Origin: Chrysemys picta bellii
Lineage: Eukaryota; Chordata; Testudines; Emydidae
Length of the DNA: 64,000 nt
Reading direction: 5' to 3'
Assembly: GCF_011386835.1 (NCBI RefSeq)
Contig: NC_088800.1
Span: 83,454,981-83,518,980, forward strand
The first letter of the stretch is position 1, and every line of letters starts with the position of its first letter. The notes beneath the pieces were generated by a model, which saw only the letters and a list, made by a program, of their open reading frames with translations, was not told where the DNA came from and searched no databases. The translations under genes were made by a program, and so were the position numbers. This document shows positions 21,544-32,338 of the stretch, piece by piece.

Positions 21544-21763
21544 TCAGAGGGGTAGCCGTGTTAGTCTGAATCTGTAAAAAGCAACAGAGGGTCCTGTGGC
21601 ACCTTTGAGACTAACAGAAGTACTGGGAGCATAAGCTTTCGTGGGTAAGAACCTCACTTCTTCAGATTGCATCTGAAGAAGTGAGGTTCTTACCCACGAA
21701 AGCTTATGCTCCCAGTACTTCTGTTAGTCTCAAAGGTGCCACAGGACCCTCTGTTGCTTTTTA
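21544..21763. mobile_element. Perfect-palindrome Penelope-like element (inverted dimer)
   Basis: Two 94-bp arms, 21574-21667 and 21671-21764, are identical inverted copies separated by only TGC. The left arm has 30 further bases (GGGTAGCCGTGTTAGTCTG) that the right arm lacks. A perfect 12-bp duplication (CAGGTTAAAAGA) flanks the unit. The arm shares TTAGTCTC..AAGGTGCCAC and CGAAAGCTTATGCTC with the element at 19813-20239, so both belong to one superfamily. The absence of any mismatch between arms suggests recent insertion or ongoing conversion. Confidence 0.75.
21673..21711 (+). ncRNA. Hammerhead-ribozyme-like motif in the right arm
   Basis: CTGAAGA (21673-21679) fits the CUGANGA box fully. 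An extra A (21680) precedes a hairpin GTG-A-GGT/ACC-CAC, then GAAA (21698-21701), the minimal stem GC-TTAT-GC, and TC (21710-21711). The extra A and the lack of an obvious stem I depart from the canonical fold. The left arm carries the same motif on the minus strand (21627-21665). Hammerheads are established in Penelope-like elements; their presence here is inference. Confidence 0.4.
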
Positions 21764-21775
21764 CAGGTTAAAAGA
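21764..21775. repeat. Right 12-bp target-site duplication
   Basis: CAGGTTAAAAGA, identical to 21532-21543. The first base also belongs to the end of the palindrome arm. Confidence 0.85.
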
Positions 21776-22925
21776 GGTACTTAGATCTCACAAAGTTTAT
21801 GCTGTACAGTAGCTCAGTTTAACTCATCCCTTGAAGGGAGGGGGGAACCGTAGGGATCAATGGAAACTTCTTAGAAGTGGAACAAGAGAGACCATGTGAC
21901 CAGGAGGGGTTTCAAACAAGAAATACCCAGAAAAAGGGGCCCAATCGGAAGAGGACATGAGGGGCAGGAAAGAGCAAGGTGACAGAAGATGGGTAAGGGG
22001 CTCCATGAGGTAGAGAGACTAGCCGGCACGTGACAGCCGTCAGGAGACAGGGGACAGCCTGCCTTCCTGGACTCACCAAAGACTCACAAGGGGAGGGTGA
22101 GATGGAAAGGTACATGTGTGTGTTGATTTGTATGATCTGTACTCTTCTGTGCTTTACATGATTAAGTCTAAAAGGTGTTAAACTGTGTAAAGCGCGTGTG
22201 TGTGTTGACTTTGACAGCTGCTGCGTGCTCCTGAGAGAGTTACACTGTAAACCAGAAGTTTCATATCTTTTGGGATGGGGTGGGTTTAAGTAACTGGGTA
22301 TCTGGTGGGTTAGTGCTGGTCCTGGAGACCTATGACAGGTCGGCCGAGGAGCCCCATTTCTGAGATGTAGCAGGTGGAAAGTCCATGCCCAGGATATGTG
22401 CCAGAGAGGCCAAGGGAGGATTCAGTGTTACACCCTGCTGAGGCCTAGAAGTTTAGCAGACCCCCGTGTTCCAGAGCATAGAGAATTGGCTTCTCCTCAC
22501 AGCAGTCTTAGTGGGTGGCTGGGAGGAGGTGCTTGCTAGGATCTGAGACACATTTATACCTTTACAGTGGAGTGGAATCCGCTTTAACTGGCTGGCAAAT
22601 AAATAAAACAGTAGTGAGCAAATCTTTGCTCTGCTGTAACAACTTTGCTATGTTTGATATACCTGTTATAAACAAGGTAATATTGACTTTTCGGGTTTGC
22701 TTTATGTCAAGATAATTTATCAGGCACTTCAAAGGTGCCTCAGAATGCTAGGTTACCAAATTGGGAGCTAGATTAACTCCCTGGGTTTTTTTTTATACAT
22801 TGCAACAGTTTGCATTCCCTTCTCAGGTCATTTCATTAAAAAGTAGATGTCTAATAGAGGAGGCCAAAATGATTAAAGTGGATGGGTGGGTAGGGTGGAT
22901 AATGAGAAGATTTTTACTATCTGTC
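21776..22925. other. LMF1 intron, no gene recognised
   Basis: Purine-rich DNA at 21830-22100 could be an old repeat but matches nothing I can name. The open frames in both orientations have no domain features. Confidence 0.4.
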
Positions 22926-23025
22926 CTGGGTCCTGATCCTGCAGAGATTTCAATATGTGTTTTACATTCTACATTGTGAGTAGTCCCATTTGAAGCATTG
23001 AAGTCTTTGGAAGATCAGGGCCGTA
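22926..23025. repeat. Diverged repeat (GATCCTGCAGA / GAGTAGTCCCATTTGAAG family)
   Basis: GGTCCTGATCCTGCAGAGAT, GTGAGTAGTCCCATTTGAAG and AAGATCAGGGCC: the same dispersed family as 17472 and 41484, with partly complementary ends. Confidence 0.55.
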
Positions 23026-23544
23026 GAACTCTGTGCCCATCACCGCAACATCTGAGCTCTTTCCACAGTAGGTTGGCCAAGGGATGTTAGGCTTAGGGTA
23101 GGGATTTTTTTGTGGAGAGGGGAGCAAGGGGCAGTTCCCAGCATGATCCTGGTTGAAAAGCTTTATCAAACAGGAATATCTTCCAGTGGGAGCGAACATT
23201 TCCCCATTTTTAAATGTAAAAACACTTCACCTGACATTTCCCATCAAGCCCCAACACGCATCTATTTGCAGCGGCATAAGAGGAGTCATAAAAACCACGT
23301 GCATTATTGCACCAGCATCCCTCAGTGCAATATTCCAGCTTTGCCTCATTTATTTTGAACTTCCGCATTGGAAGTTATTCCCATTTTACAGTAAAGAGAG
23401 ACAACTGTTTTAAGTGCTTATGTTGCTCGTGCGCTGCGTCTCGCAGAGATGTAAAGGGGGGACTTGGATTTTAAACATGGATGACTCAGCAGGTAGGAGG
23501 CCCCTTTCACAGAGCATGATCCTGCTTTCATTGGTCCAGACTGT

Positions 23545-23700
23545 AGTACCCATACTGATGCTGAATAGTACCTTATTACGCTACAAATAATCCCACTGAA
23601 GTCATTGTGGCCACTTTTGGATTAAGGGTATCATGATCTGACCCATTAAATTTAATTTAAGAGTTCGATTGACTTCAGTGGGAACGTGAGCAGATCCATA
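23545..23700. repeat. Diverged repeat copies (CCCACTGAAGTCATTG)
   Basis: ATAATCCCACTGAAGTCATT and, inverted, TTGACTTCAGTGGGAACGTG lie about 80 bp apart, so the segment can form a hairpin. It belongs to the same family as 22926-23025. Confidence 0.5.
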
Positions 23701-23816
23701 GTGATTTTCATTGTCTGTTACTTATACCCAGAATTTCATTGTATCCCAATACTTCTAGTACGTGGGTTCTGTATGCAATATAACGTCTAGCAAATTGTGC
23801 TCATATTCTCTAAGGA

Positions 23817-23818
<2 letters not shown>

Positions 23819-23882
<64 letters not shown>
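23819..23882. repeat. Compound microsatellite (GT)19(GA)12
   Basis: An uninterrupted GT tract to 23857, then GA to 23882, followed by a short CTCTCTCT that is complementary to the GA part. Confidence 0.97.
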
Positions 23883-24513
23883 TACACTCTCTCTCTGTAT
23901 ATGCACGCTTCTGGTATAGGGTGATTTTTTGATCATGCAGAATTGTCAGTGCCCTTTACCATAAGCATTTCTTAAACCTTTGTGAAATGATCTTTTTACA
24001 GTCTACTTTCCATCACCTTTTACTGAAGCTATAGGGTATCATCTAAAATACCTTTGAAATTCTGACAAGACATTCTATTTCCCAGGAAAAAGCCTATTAA
24101 GTAGTCCACAGTGCAGAAATACATACAGGCTTACAAGGGTAACTATACCAATTCTTTATCACCTTGCACAGGATTGAATTTCTATACATTCCCCCTTTCC
24201 CTTCCCCTCCACCCCCCAGCATTTATCTCAGAGTATAGGAAAATAAGGGAATGATCGTTCCCTTCCCATCCAAAGGAACGGTCTCTTTGTGGCATAATTG
24301 TCAGCGCCAGGAACCACCCTTTCGTGTGCTCCTCTGTTCTGCCAAATTCCTGGGCCACCCAAATAAAGCTTTTTGCCCTTCGACCTACCGGTTATGCTGG
24401 AGAAACTCCTCCATTCCTGCACTGCTTACAAGAAGAAAAGAGAGCTATAGAATCTCATAGTGTTGCTGTATCAAATTAGTCTGCGCCAAGATAGCCTGAA
24501 AGTGTACATCAGC

Positions 24514-24635
24514 TAGGGTGACCAGATAGCAACTGTGAAAAAACGGGACAGGGGTGGGGGTAATAGGTGCCTATATAAGAAAAAGTCCCCCAAAACGGGA
24601 CTGTCCCTGTAAAAACTGGACATCTGGTCACCCTA
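24514..24635. mobile_element. Short MITE with TAGGGTGACCAGA terminal repeats
   Basis: The left end TAGGGTGACCAGATAGC and right end CATCTGGTCACCCTA are near-perfect inverted repeats. An internal stem is formed by AAACGGGACAGG and AAAACGGGACTGTCCC. TA at both ends fits a Tc1/mariner-type target, although ACATCA on both flanks leaves a longer duplication possible. It is a very common vertebrate MITE with no coding capacity. Confidence 0.8.
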
Positions 24636-27148
24636 ACATCAACTGTGATCTAAAGAGAATATATTTTTTGGAATTGATCCATTCCAATCCCTTTGCTTGA
24701 AAGACCCCTGGGATGCAAAACTGCGAGTCTGCCAAATATGACAGTGATTTTCAGCTACTTAACGTTTTCCTTGCTCATGTCCAGAAAGATGTGTAAAACT
24801 ACCACTGAAATTGATACCGAAATACCTGCAACTTAATGCAATCTGCTGCAAAACTGTGTGTATATATATAGCTCTAGTGAACACGTAAAATTTAATTGTG
24901 CTTAAAATATTCGACATCTATGACATCTGTTTTGTTATGGAAAAGGAATTATGCACTTGACTTCTTATTGCAGCTATAATGTAAGCAGTGAAGGAAATTA
25001 TTTGTAGACCAGTATATTCTCCTGCTTTGAATATCAGATGACGTTTTGGCCAGCGCACATGGAAAACATGTGAACGTTATATCTTTGTCTTTGAATATTA
25101 ATGAATTCATTTGTTTAGTGAATTTTCATGCAACAGAGATATGGTAAGCCTGTTCGTACTTAGTAAATCAAATGTCAAAATCGTTAGCTAGAAAATAATA
25201 TACACAAAACAATTTTATTTAACAAACTAGACTCCACTAATGGTATTTGATTTTTTTTAAACCTTTTTATTCTTTTCACTAAGATATTCGTACAGGAATA
25301 ACCATAACTGATGTCTGCAGTTTTCAGTAATGTTATATGTGTATGCACACAGACTTTCAATCTCTCCGTTAGCAGTTTTACATTTGGCTTAATTCACTCC
25401 AAAATATGCTAGTTTTTCCATGCTGAAAAACATCTCTCTCAATAGCATTTCACAACAGCGATAAGCTCCTCCTTTTTGCTATTATAAATTCAAGATATAA
25501 CCTTTTGCAATGGATCATGTGATTACATTCCAGGGTTTTTTTTTCTTTGTAACTAGCATACTGTATCTACAAAGATCTAAATAATTAGATCATTTAAAAG
25601 TTCACACTTTAATTATTAGATTTGAATTGTAATGTACAGATACATTTCCCCCTCAATAAGATGGAAATATTTTCTGTAATATAATATAGAGTACATGTAT
25701 TTTTCTCCCCACAGTATTAACTGGAAGTATTCTACTTATTTTTTCAGTGTAGTTTTTGGCCTTACAAGTAGCATGTTACTTGTAACAAACTCTCATAACT
25801 TCCTGATGCCTATAAAGAACAAAGAATGTGGCATAAAGATTTTGCATGAATGAGTTAATAGAAATCTGTGCCGTGTTGTTTTGCTCCAAAGTCGTGTGCA
25901 CAAGACTGACCTTTAATCAGGGAATATAAATCACGTTCCAGTACTATTATTTGTAAAATCCTGTAGGCTTGCAAATGCACAGAAGAAGCCTTTGTCTCTT
26001 ATTAATTTAATTTATAGGTTAGAGTTTCAAATAAGTAGCAAGCAAATGTTCATTTACAGTTCACCTCGAAATTGTCATTTTGAAAAGCATTGCGTTTGCT
26101 AGACAGCCTAAAAACTGTGATATGTAATTAGAAGGTTTTGTAATTATATACAATATAACAGAATTTGCTTATTTTTCAATATATACATATGATTATAAAA
26201 AATATCTGGGAGGGCAACTCAAGGCGATTTAGTCCTTTCAACCCCCAAAACTTCACAGATAGGGAAAAAATGTTATTTTTGCCTCATCTCAATCACATTA
26301 AGACAAGACCAATATGAAGATTTGAAGATGCTGCCTCTGTCTTTGTGTGTGTGGAATTACATCATCATCTTCCGCGCAGCTCCAGGCTGTAATGAAAAAA
26401 TTACTCACCTTATTGTTAAAGTTACAGCCGCTAGAATTAATACAGCTTTTTCCCCCTCTTAAAAGTTAATTTTATACTTTTAATGTATAGGCCCAAGACA
26501 CAAAGTTCCTGTATGGAATTGGATCCATCTCCATGGTTTTCCTTCCCAAAGTTTAGAAGTGTTCTGAGCCAGAGTTCTGGTTCTGGCCCATTTCCTACAT
26601 TAAACGTGCCCTGATCTCTAATTAAAGTACCCAGAGGTAAGGGCCCAATAAAGTCAGCGGGAGTTATCCCATTGCCAGGATCTGTCTTGAAATGCCTTGA
26701 AAGGCAAAGAGCTAAAGCATTTTAATAGCCATGCGGTCTTTTCACATTCATTATTTTAAAGGACTCTTAACTGCACAAGTTGTTTTTACCATAATCTAGC
26801 ACATCTCCTGATTGAGTTGAGTGGGCAAAATATGTATTGATAATCATGGTCTCCTTTATATGTAAATGTTATGGGAATCTGTGTGCTCAAATGGCATTTC
26901 TCTTGATCATATCCTTGTAACCCTTTATTGGTAGTTTTCCAAGGATCATGTTATTCCTTTTGCCTCTCAGACAGGCTACCAGGGTTTTTTTTTTTTACTG
27001 CCTTTAGCATTAATTAAGACGTTTGGCAAAATTGAACTGGATTCATTGCATTAGACAGAGACACTACTGAATTCCAATCTGTCATGTTGGATCCATTTGA
27101 ATGTAACACAAGATTTGCAATTTCTGCAATCAATATGCGGACTAGATA
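24636..27148. other. AT-rich, repeat-poor intron block; possible conserved noncoding elements
   Basis: About 2.5 kb without any transposon I recognise, in contrast to the neighbourhood. At 26345-26480 a GC-richer island (CATCATCTTCCGCGCAGCTC, GGCTGTAATGAAAAAATTAC) interrupts the AT-rich sequence and looks like a candidate enhancer core. In other vertebrates LMF1 neighbours SOX8, so its introns could hold SOX8 regulatory elements; that is inference. No exon was recognised. Confidence 0.35.
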
Positions 27149-27156
27149 ATCTAGGC

Positions 27157-27769
27157 CAGGGTGGGCAAACTTTTTGGCCTGAGGGCTGGATCTGGGTATG
27201 GAAATTGTATGGCAGGCCATGAATGTCCGGTGTGGGAGGTGGACTCTCTGGGGTGTAGCATGGGGGGGGGGGGGGGCGGAGGCTCTGTAAGGGATGTTAC
27301 CGAGGTGGGGGTAGGGGGGGACTCATGGGATGTGGCATGGGGGGGGGCGGCTTTACAGGGGCGGTACTGGGGGCTCCTAGGGGCCCTGCTATCAGTGACA
27401 CCAAGACGGCCATAACAGGCACTACCACTGGCAAGGGCACACTAGTTGGGACAGTTTCGAGGCTCTTGAGGGTGGGGCCATAGGAGACCGAGGGGGGACT
27501 GGGTGTACTGCCACGGGGGGGGGAGGGGCTGCCACGTAAGGGTGGGGTTCTGATCCCGGAAACAGCGCAGTGAAGTCGCACCTGCGCAGCATGGCTTTGC
27601 GTGCTGGAAAATGATGCTCATCGAGGGTTGTGAGTCGGGAGCTGGGGCGCGCCAGGCGGGCAGAGTGGGGCAAGCCCCCGACCCCACTCCCCGGCGGGAG
27701 CTCGAGGGCCGGATAAAAAACATCTGATGGGCTGGAAGTGGCCCGCGGACCGTACTTTGCCCACCCCTG
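27157..27769. mobile_element. hAT-type non-autonomous DNA transposon, GC-rich interior
   Basis: Left end CAGGGTGGGCAAACTTTTTG, right end ACTTTGCCCACCCCTG, inverted repeats of the CAGGGGTGGGCAAA type. Flanks ATCTAGGC (27149-27156) and ACCTAGGC (27770-27777) form an 8-bp duplication with one mismatch. The 613-bp interior is GC-rich with a G15 run at 27262-27276. Open frames on both strands up to 190 codons are composition artefacts and encode no transposase. Confidence 0.85.
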
Positions 27770-27811
27770 ACCTAGGCCCAAGGCGTAGAAATGGCCGTCT
27801 TTGTCTCCGTA

Positions 27812-28916
27812 CAGTAACTCCTCACTTAACATTGTCCCGGTTAACGTTGTTACGTTGCTGATCAATTCGAGAACATGCTCGTTTAAAGTTGCGCAATGCT
27901 CCCTTCTAACGACTTTGGCAACTGCCTGCGTTGTCCACTGCTTGCAGGATTCTTTGGAAGAGCAGCCCCTCCTCGTGGGGATTAGAGCCATCACCTCCCC
28001 TACATTCCCTGGAAGCTACGTGGTTTGACAGCTGCCCGGCAGCAGTTCAGCTGTCCCTCCCCCCACTGCAGTGCTGCTCCTGACCTGCCCTCTGCCTTGG
28101 AGCTGCTCCCGGGAGCTTCCTGCTTGCTGGGGGAGGGAGGGAAGAGGGGTGCTGATATCAGGATGTGTCCCTGCTCCTGCTCCCCCCTCCAAACTCCCTC
28201 TCCACAGAGCGGAGGAAGGGACAGGGCTTAGGGACAGAAAGGAGGGAGCTTGCTGAAAGCTGTTGCTTCCCATCTGAACTGGCCAATCTGCTTCAAAGGG
28301 CAACGTACTTGAAGTGGTGTCAGCGTACTTAAAGGGGCAATGCACGTCTCTCTCTCTCACTCATGCACGCACCCCCCAGCACTTCGGAAAGTCAGCATCT
28401 GTGCAGCCATGCATGTGCTGTCAGGAGGCGGGAGTGGTGCACGCCAGCTGGATAACGTGGGCTCATCATCATGCACAGTTTTTGCAGGGAAGTGTTTGTA
28501 GTGACTGCCCTGCAACTAATGTGTTTCCTCCCTCCTGTCTCAGTCCATGCTGCCTTGTAGAGCGTGAGGCTACATTAACAACAGCGTATTAACCCCTGGG
28601 TTCATCATTTAGCAGCTAGTTCATCATTTAGCAGCAAGGCATTCCCTGGGAAATATCCCACCCTCTGACTCCTCCACCTCAACCAAGTTTCACAATCATT
28701 CATTGCTGTGTACAATATCAAACTGTTTGTTTAAAATTGTTTAAAATTTATACTCTATATATATATAATGTCTTGTCTGGCGAAAAAAAATTCCCTGGAA
28801 CCTAACCCCCCCCATTTACATTAATTCTTATGGGGAAAGTGGATTCACTTAACATCGTTTTGCATAAAGTCGCATTTTTCAGGAACAGAACTACAACGTT
28901 AAGCGAGGAGTTACTG
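27812..28916. mobile_element. Tigger/pogo-like non-autonomous DNA transposon
   Basis: Left end CAGTAACTCCTCACTTAACA and right end TTAAGCGAGGAGTTACTG are inverted repeats, flanked by TA at 27810-27811 and 28917-28918, the Tc1/mariner/pogo target. Length 1105 bp. There is no transposase frame; the short frames inside have no DDE features. A 19-bp tandem duplication (TTCATCATTTAGCAG) starts at 28601 and 28620. Confidence 0.8.
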
Positions 28917-28918
28917 TA

Positions 28919-30418
28919 TAAGATAGTTGGGATTAACCAAGTTGCGCTTTTCCTGCATACCAGGTTTCAATTTGAATCAATAAGGAGCATTGTTTAAAAA
29001 ACAAAACAAAAAACACTTTGATGGATAAATAGGGAGAAGGGGGCTTTTCTTTTTATGTGATAGTATGTATTGATCTCTCCTTCCTGGAGAAGGATACCTG
29101 CTTACATCTGGGATTCTTCTGTTACCTTTTTCCAGGCTTGGTACTTGAAACATTTGTCCTTTCTCTTTAGCTTCTACTGCCACTATTTTTTTTAAAACCA
29201 GCTTTTCCTTTTAACATTATTTGTTTTGCTCAGTATTGTTTGTGATCATTTTTTGTTAGATTTTTGTCCATGGTCTCACTCTAGCAATAGCTAGCCCATG
29301 TCAAGTAGAATATAAGACAAGTTCAACTGTTACTCGTGGGAGCTGTGGGAATGTGTTGGAAAAGGAGGAGGAGAAAGAAAGTGTTCACAAGCATTGTTGG
29401 ACCTGTGCATCGGCTGTGATGGTGCTCTTAATGCCTTTTTTTTTTTTTTTTTGCACTTTCCACAAACACGTGCGTGCTTTTATTGTTGGTACCAGTGGTT
29501 TTACAAAAGCTCCTGGTGTGTGATTTAGGAGTAGAAATAGTATCATGTTTCTATTGATGATCCACCACGCTGTGCCTGAACGGAGAATTACTGTCAGTGT
29601 GTCCTTGATGCAGTGGTTGCAAGGAATAGATTGCAAGCAACCCATGATGGAAATCTGTTGGCATGTGTTTCCCTAGTTCCCGAGGAGCAAATCAGTAGGT
29701 GAAATATTTCAGTTTTAGAAGTTAATTGTCATTTTATCTCGATATCTAATGCGGCGGACATTATAGAACATTGTCCTGCACTGCTTTAGGCCAGAAGGAG
29801 TGGGAACTTCAGCCTGGATTTTGTAGCCAAATGTGAACAAGTGTAGGCTGGGAATGTCGTGTGTGTAGCTCATCAGAGATCTTTCTCGTGTTGCTGCTGC
29901 ACTTCTGGAGAGGGTTAAAGTCTCCATAAAGAAACATTCCAGTGCATGTAGATTGTAGGGGCAATCCAGCTATTACAGGCAGGCACTAGAGCTCTGCCTA
30001 TTAGTTACCAGTCCAAAGTCCTTTTTGTCATTCTTCCTCCCTCATTCAGTGGTTCTGTTGGTAAATAAAACGGATGGACATTTTGCAGTCTTTTCCTTCT
30101 TTTGAACACTGAACCTGAACTATCTCAGAGATTGATAGGGGAGAACAGGAGCCAAAGAAAACGGCAATAGCTTCTTTTTCTTGCCAAAAAAAAAAGGGTG
30201 AAAGAATAATGTAGTGTGTTGTTATCAAAGGGCAGTTAATTGTCAAAGCCAGTTAAACCTGGACGTTCCAAATTGAAGTTCAGTTTTGTTCCATGCAAGA
30301 CATGTAACAGAACATTTTTTGCTACTTACTGAGGTGGAAATTCCCATTAAGGTACCTTCTAGATTCTTCCCACCCCTTTAACTTGACATCGGCCCCTCTT
30401 ACTTTTGGGTGTTCTTGG
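28919..30418. other. LMF1 intron, no recognised feature
   Basis: AT-rich intron with a T-run at 29436-29452 and an A-run near 30186-30195. No repeat family or exon was recognised. Confidence 0.45.
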
Positions 30419-30426
30419 CTCATACC

Positions 30427-30780
30427 AGACATGCCAAACCCGCGAAAAAAACGCAGACGTTGGGCTTGTTTTTGGCTTACTTGGCTTGTGAGTTGCTTGT
30501 TGGCTAGTTTTTGGCTTGTTGGTTGTTTGGCTTGTGGCTTGTTGCCTCTTTCTTTTGATCAGCTCCCAACAAGCAGGGGCAAGGTGGGGAGAGAGTCAGG
30601 GGTGCACAGCGGGCCCACCACAGTCCCAGACTGCACGCCAGGGGGATCTAGTCACCTAAAGTGTTGGGGTTCTTAAGGATTGGCTTGTTTTGGCCTTGTT
30701 TTGAAATGGGATTAGCTTGATTTTGGGTTTCTTGTGAACATCGGGGTGCTTATTTACCGCGTGAAAGTTGGCAACTGCAG
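30427..30780. mobile_element. hAT-type element with degenerate TTGGCTTG repeats
   Basis: Flanks CTCATACC (30419-30426) and CTCATACA (30781-30788) make an 8-bp duplication with one mismatch. The ends AGACATGCCAAACCCGCG and GTGAAAGTTGGCAACTGCAG are weak inverted repeats of a GTTGCCAA type. The interior 30460-30545 is an imperfect array of TTGGCTTG/TTGTTGGC units. The plus-strand frame across it is an artefact of the array. Confidence 0.7.
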
Positions 30781-30788
30781 CTCATACA

Positions 30789-32234
30789 ACTGCTTCTTCT
30801 GAACTGAGCTACCTAATTCCTTTGGTGTTGTAATCCCTCTGGCATGTACCATGCCAACATGTAATTTACTATTGCTTATTTTCAAGATTTTCCCATCTGT
30901 TCTTAAAGTAAGGCTCAAGAAGTCTCTGGAAACGCCTTCCTGAAGTGAAGATCCCACGCCTTAAGGTAGCCTTTTTTTCCATGTCTCAGTTCAAGAGGAA
31001 AGGGTTTTAAATGAACCATTAAATTATTGCAGATATGGAAATCATGTTCCTTTTTGGTGCTATCTTGGGGGCAAGATTCTGTGAGGTTTCTGAGCAGCTC
31101 TTGAGACATGCGGACCCCCTGTAATGGGTTGAGCCCTTTGGTGCTCAGAAATCTTCACACACAAAGTTGTAACACAGTAATCTTTTAATTCTTTAAATAC
31201 CGATCCGAATTTTACCGTTGGTTTGTGAGTGGCGTAATTAAGAATTTACTTTGGGAGAACTGGAAGAAATAATTCAAGCTGGTTACCATGGTAAATATTG
31301 CTTTCAAAGGTCATTTCCTCCCTTAATGTGGCCCTTCATCTCAGGGCATTTGCCCGTTATGATATATATATATATTTCTTTATAATGCTAATCATGCTGT
31401 ACATGTTGCTAACCACCAGCAGAGTCTAACAATACTTTTTATAACTCCCTTTTGCAATTATCTGTGCCAAATACGCAGTAGTAAACACCACATGACAGGA
31501 CTGTGCTAACAGAAGACAAGCATTAGCTGATTACCTTAGGGGAATGTAAAGGTCGACAGGGGTTAGCAAACATGGTATTTTAGTTTTCTTAAATATTGGA
31601 GACTTACTTTATATTATTTTATTGCTTCTGTTATGCCCTGCAGTATAACTAATGTAGAAAACCGAATTTTCTTCATAATTGTTCTAAAGATTTATGAAAT
31701 ACGCTGGGAGGGAGAAAGGAGGGAGTTCCCCACGAGTGACATACTGCACATTACTGAAAGTCATGTATGTTGTATTAGGTAAGTAAATGCCAATTTTTTT
31801 GCAAATGCCAAGTGTGTTTTAGTGTGGCAGCTCCTACGTTTTCTTGTTTGTGAGATGTTGAAACTAGATGTGAGACGTAGATAAAGGAAAAGCAACTGTA
31901 GGAGAGAGAGAGGCTATAACGGCCATGAATATGCCTTCAGAAATAAAATATACTATATCCAATGTTCCCTCCGAACTCACATTTGCTTTTGAAACAGTTC
32001 TTCAGGAGCACAAAGTCTACAGCTAAAGCTTAGGATGACCTCGCTGCTTTGCTTAGGGCTTTGAAAAATTCCACACCCTGTTCAATGCAGAGAGTTAGTC
32101 CTAAGAATTCTTCCATCAACCCAATTCCGCCTCGCAAAGGGATGCATTTACTACAGCGAGGTTGAAAATTCTATCCAGTGTCCTTTTACTGTTGTTTAGT
32201 GTCTTTATAGTTGCAATTTAGGTAAAGTATATGG
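30789..32234. other. LMF1 intron, no recognised feature
   Basis: AT-rich. A short (AT)n is present near 31361-31376. No exon or repeat family was recognised. Confidence 0.45.
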
Positions 32235-32338
32235 ACCTGGTTCTTCTCTCGCACTAGTGTAGATGAGAAGTAACTTCCGTGGAAGCAGTAGAGTTGCACC
32301 AGTGTCAAACTGGTGTAAGTGAGAGGAGAATCAGACTC
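32235..32338. repeat. Diverged hairpin repeat (GTTGCACCAGTGT / AACTGGTGTAAGTG)
   Basis: Carries CCTGGTTCTTCTCTCGCACT, GAGTTGCACCAGTGTCAAAC and GTGTAAGTGAGAGGAGAATC. It is a common reptilian interspersed repeat; a shorter relative lies at 56920-56985. Confidence 0.55.

Noticed and set aside
27297..27994. Overlapping minus-strand frames up to 190 codons
   Set aside because: They run through the GC-rich interior of a hAT element and into the adjoining Tigger-like element; proline/serine-rich content reflects composition.
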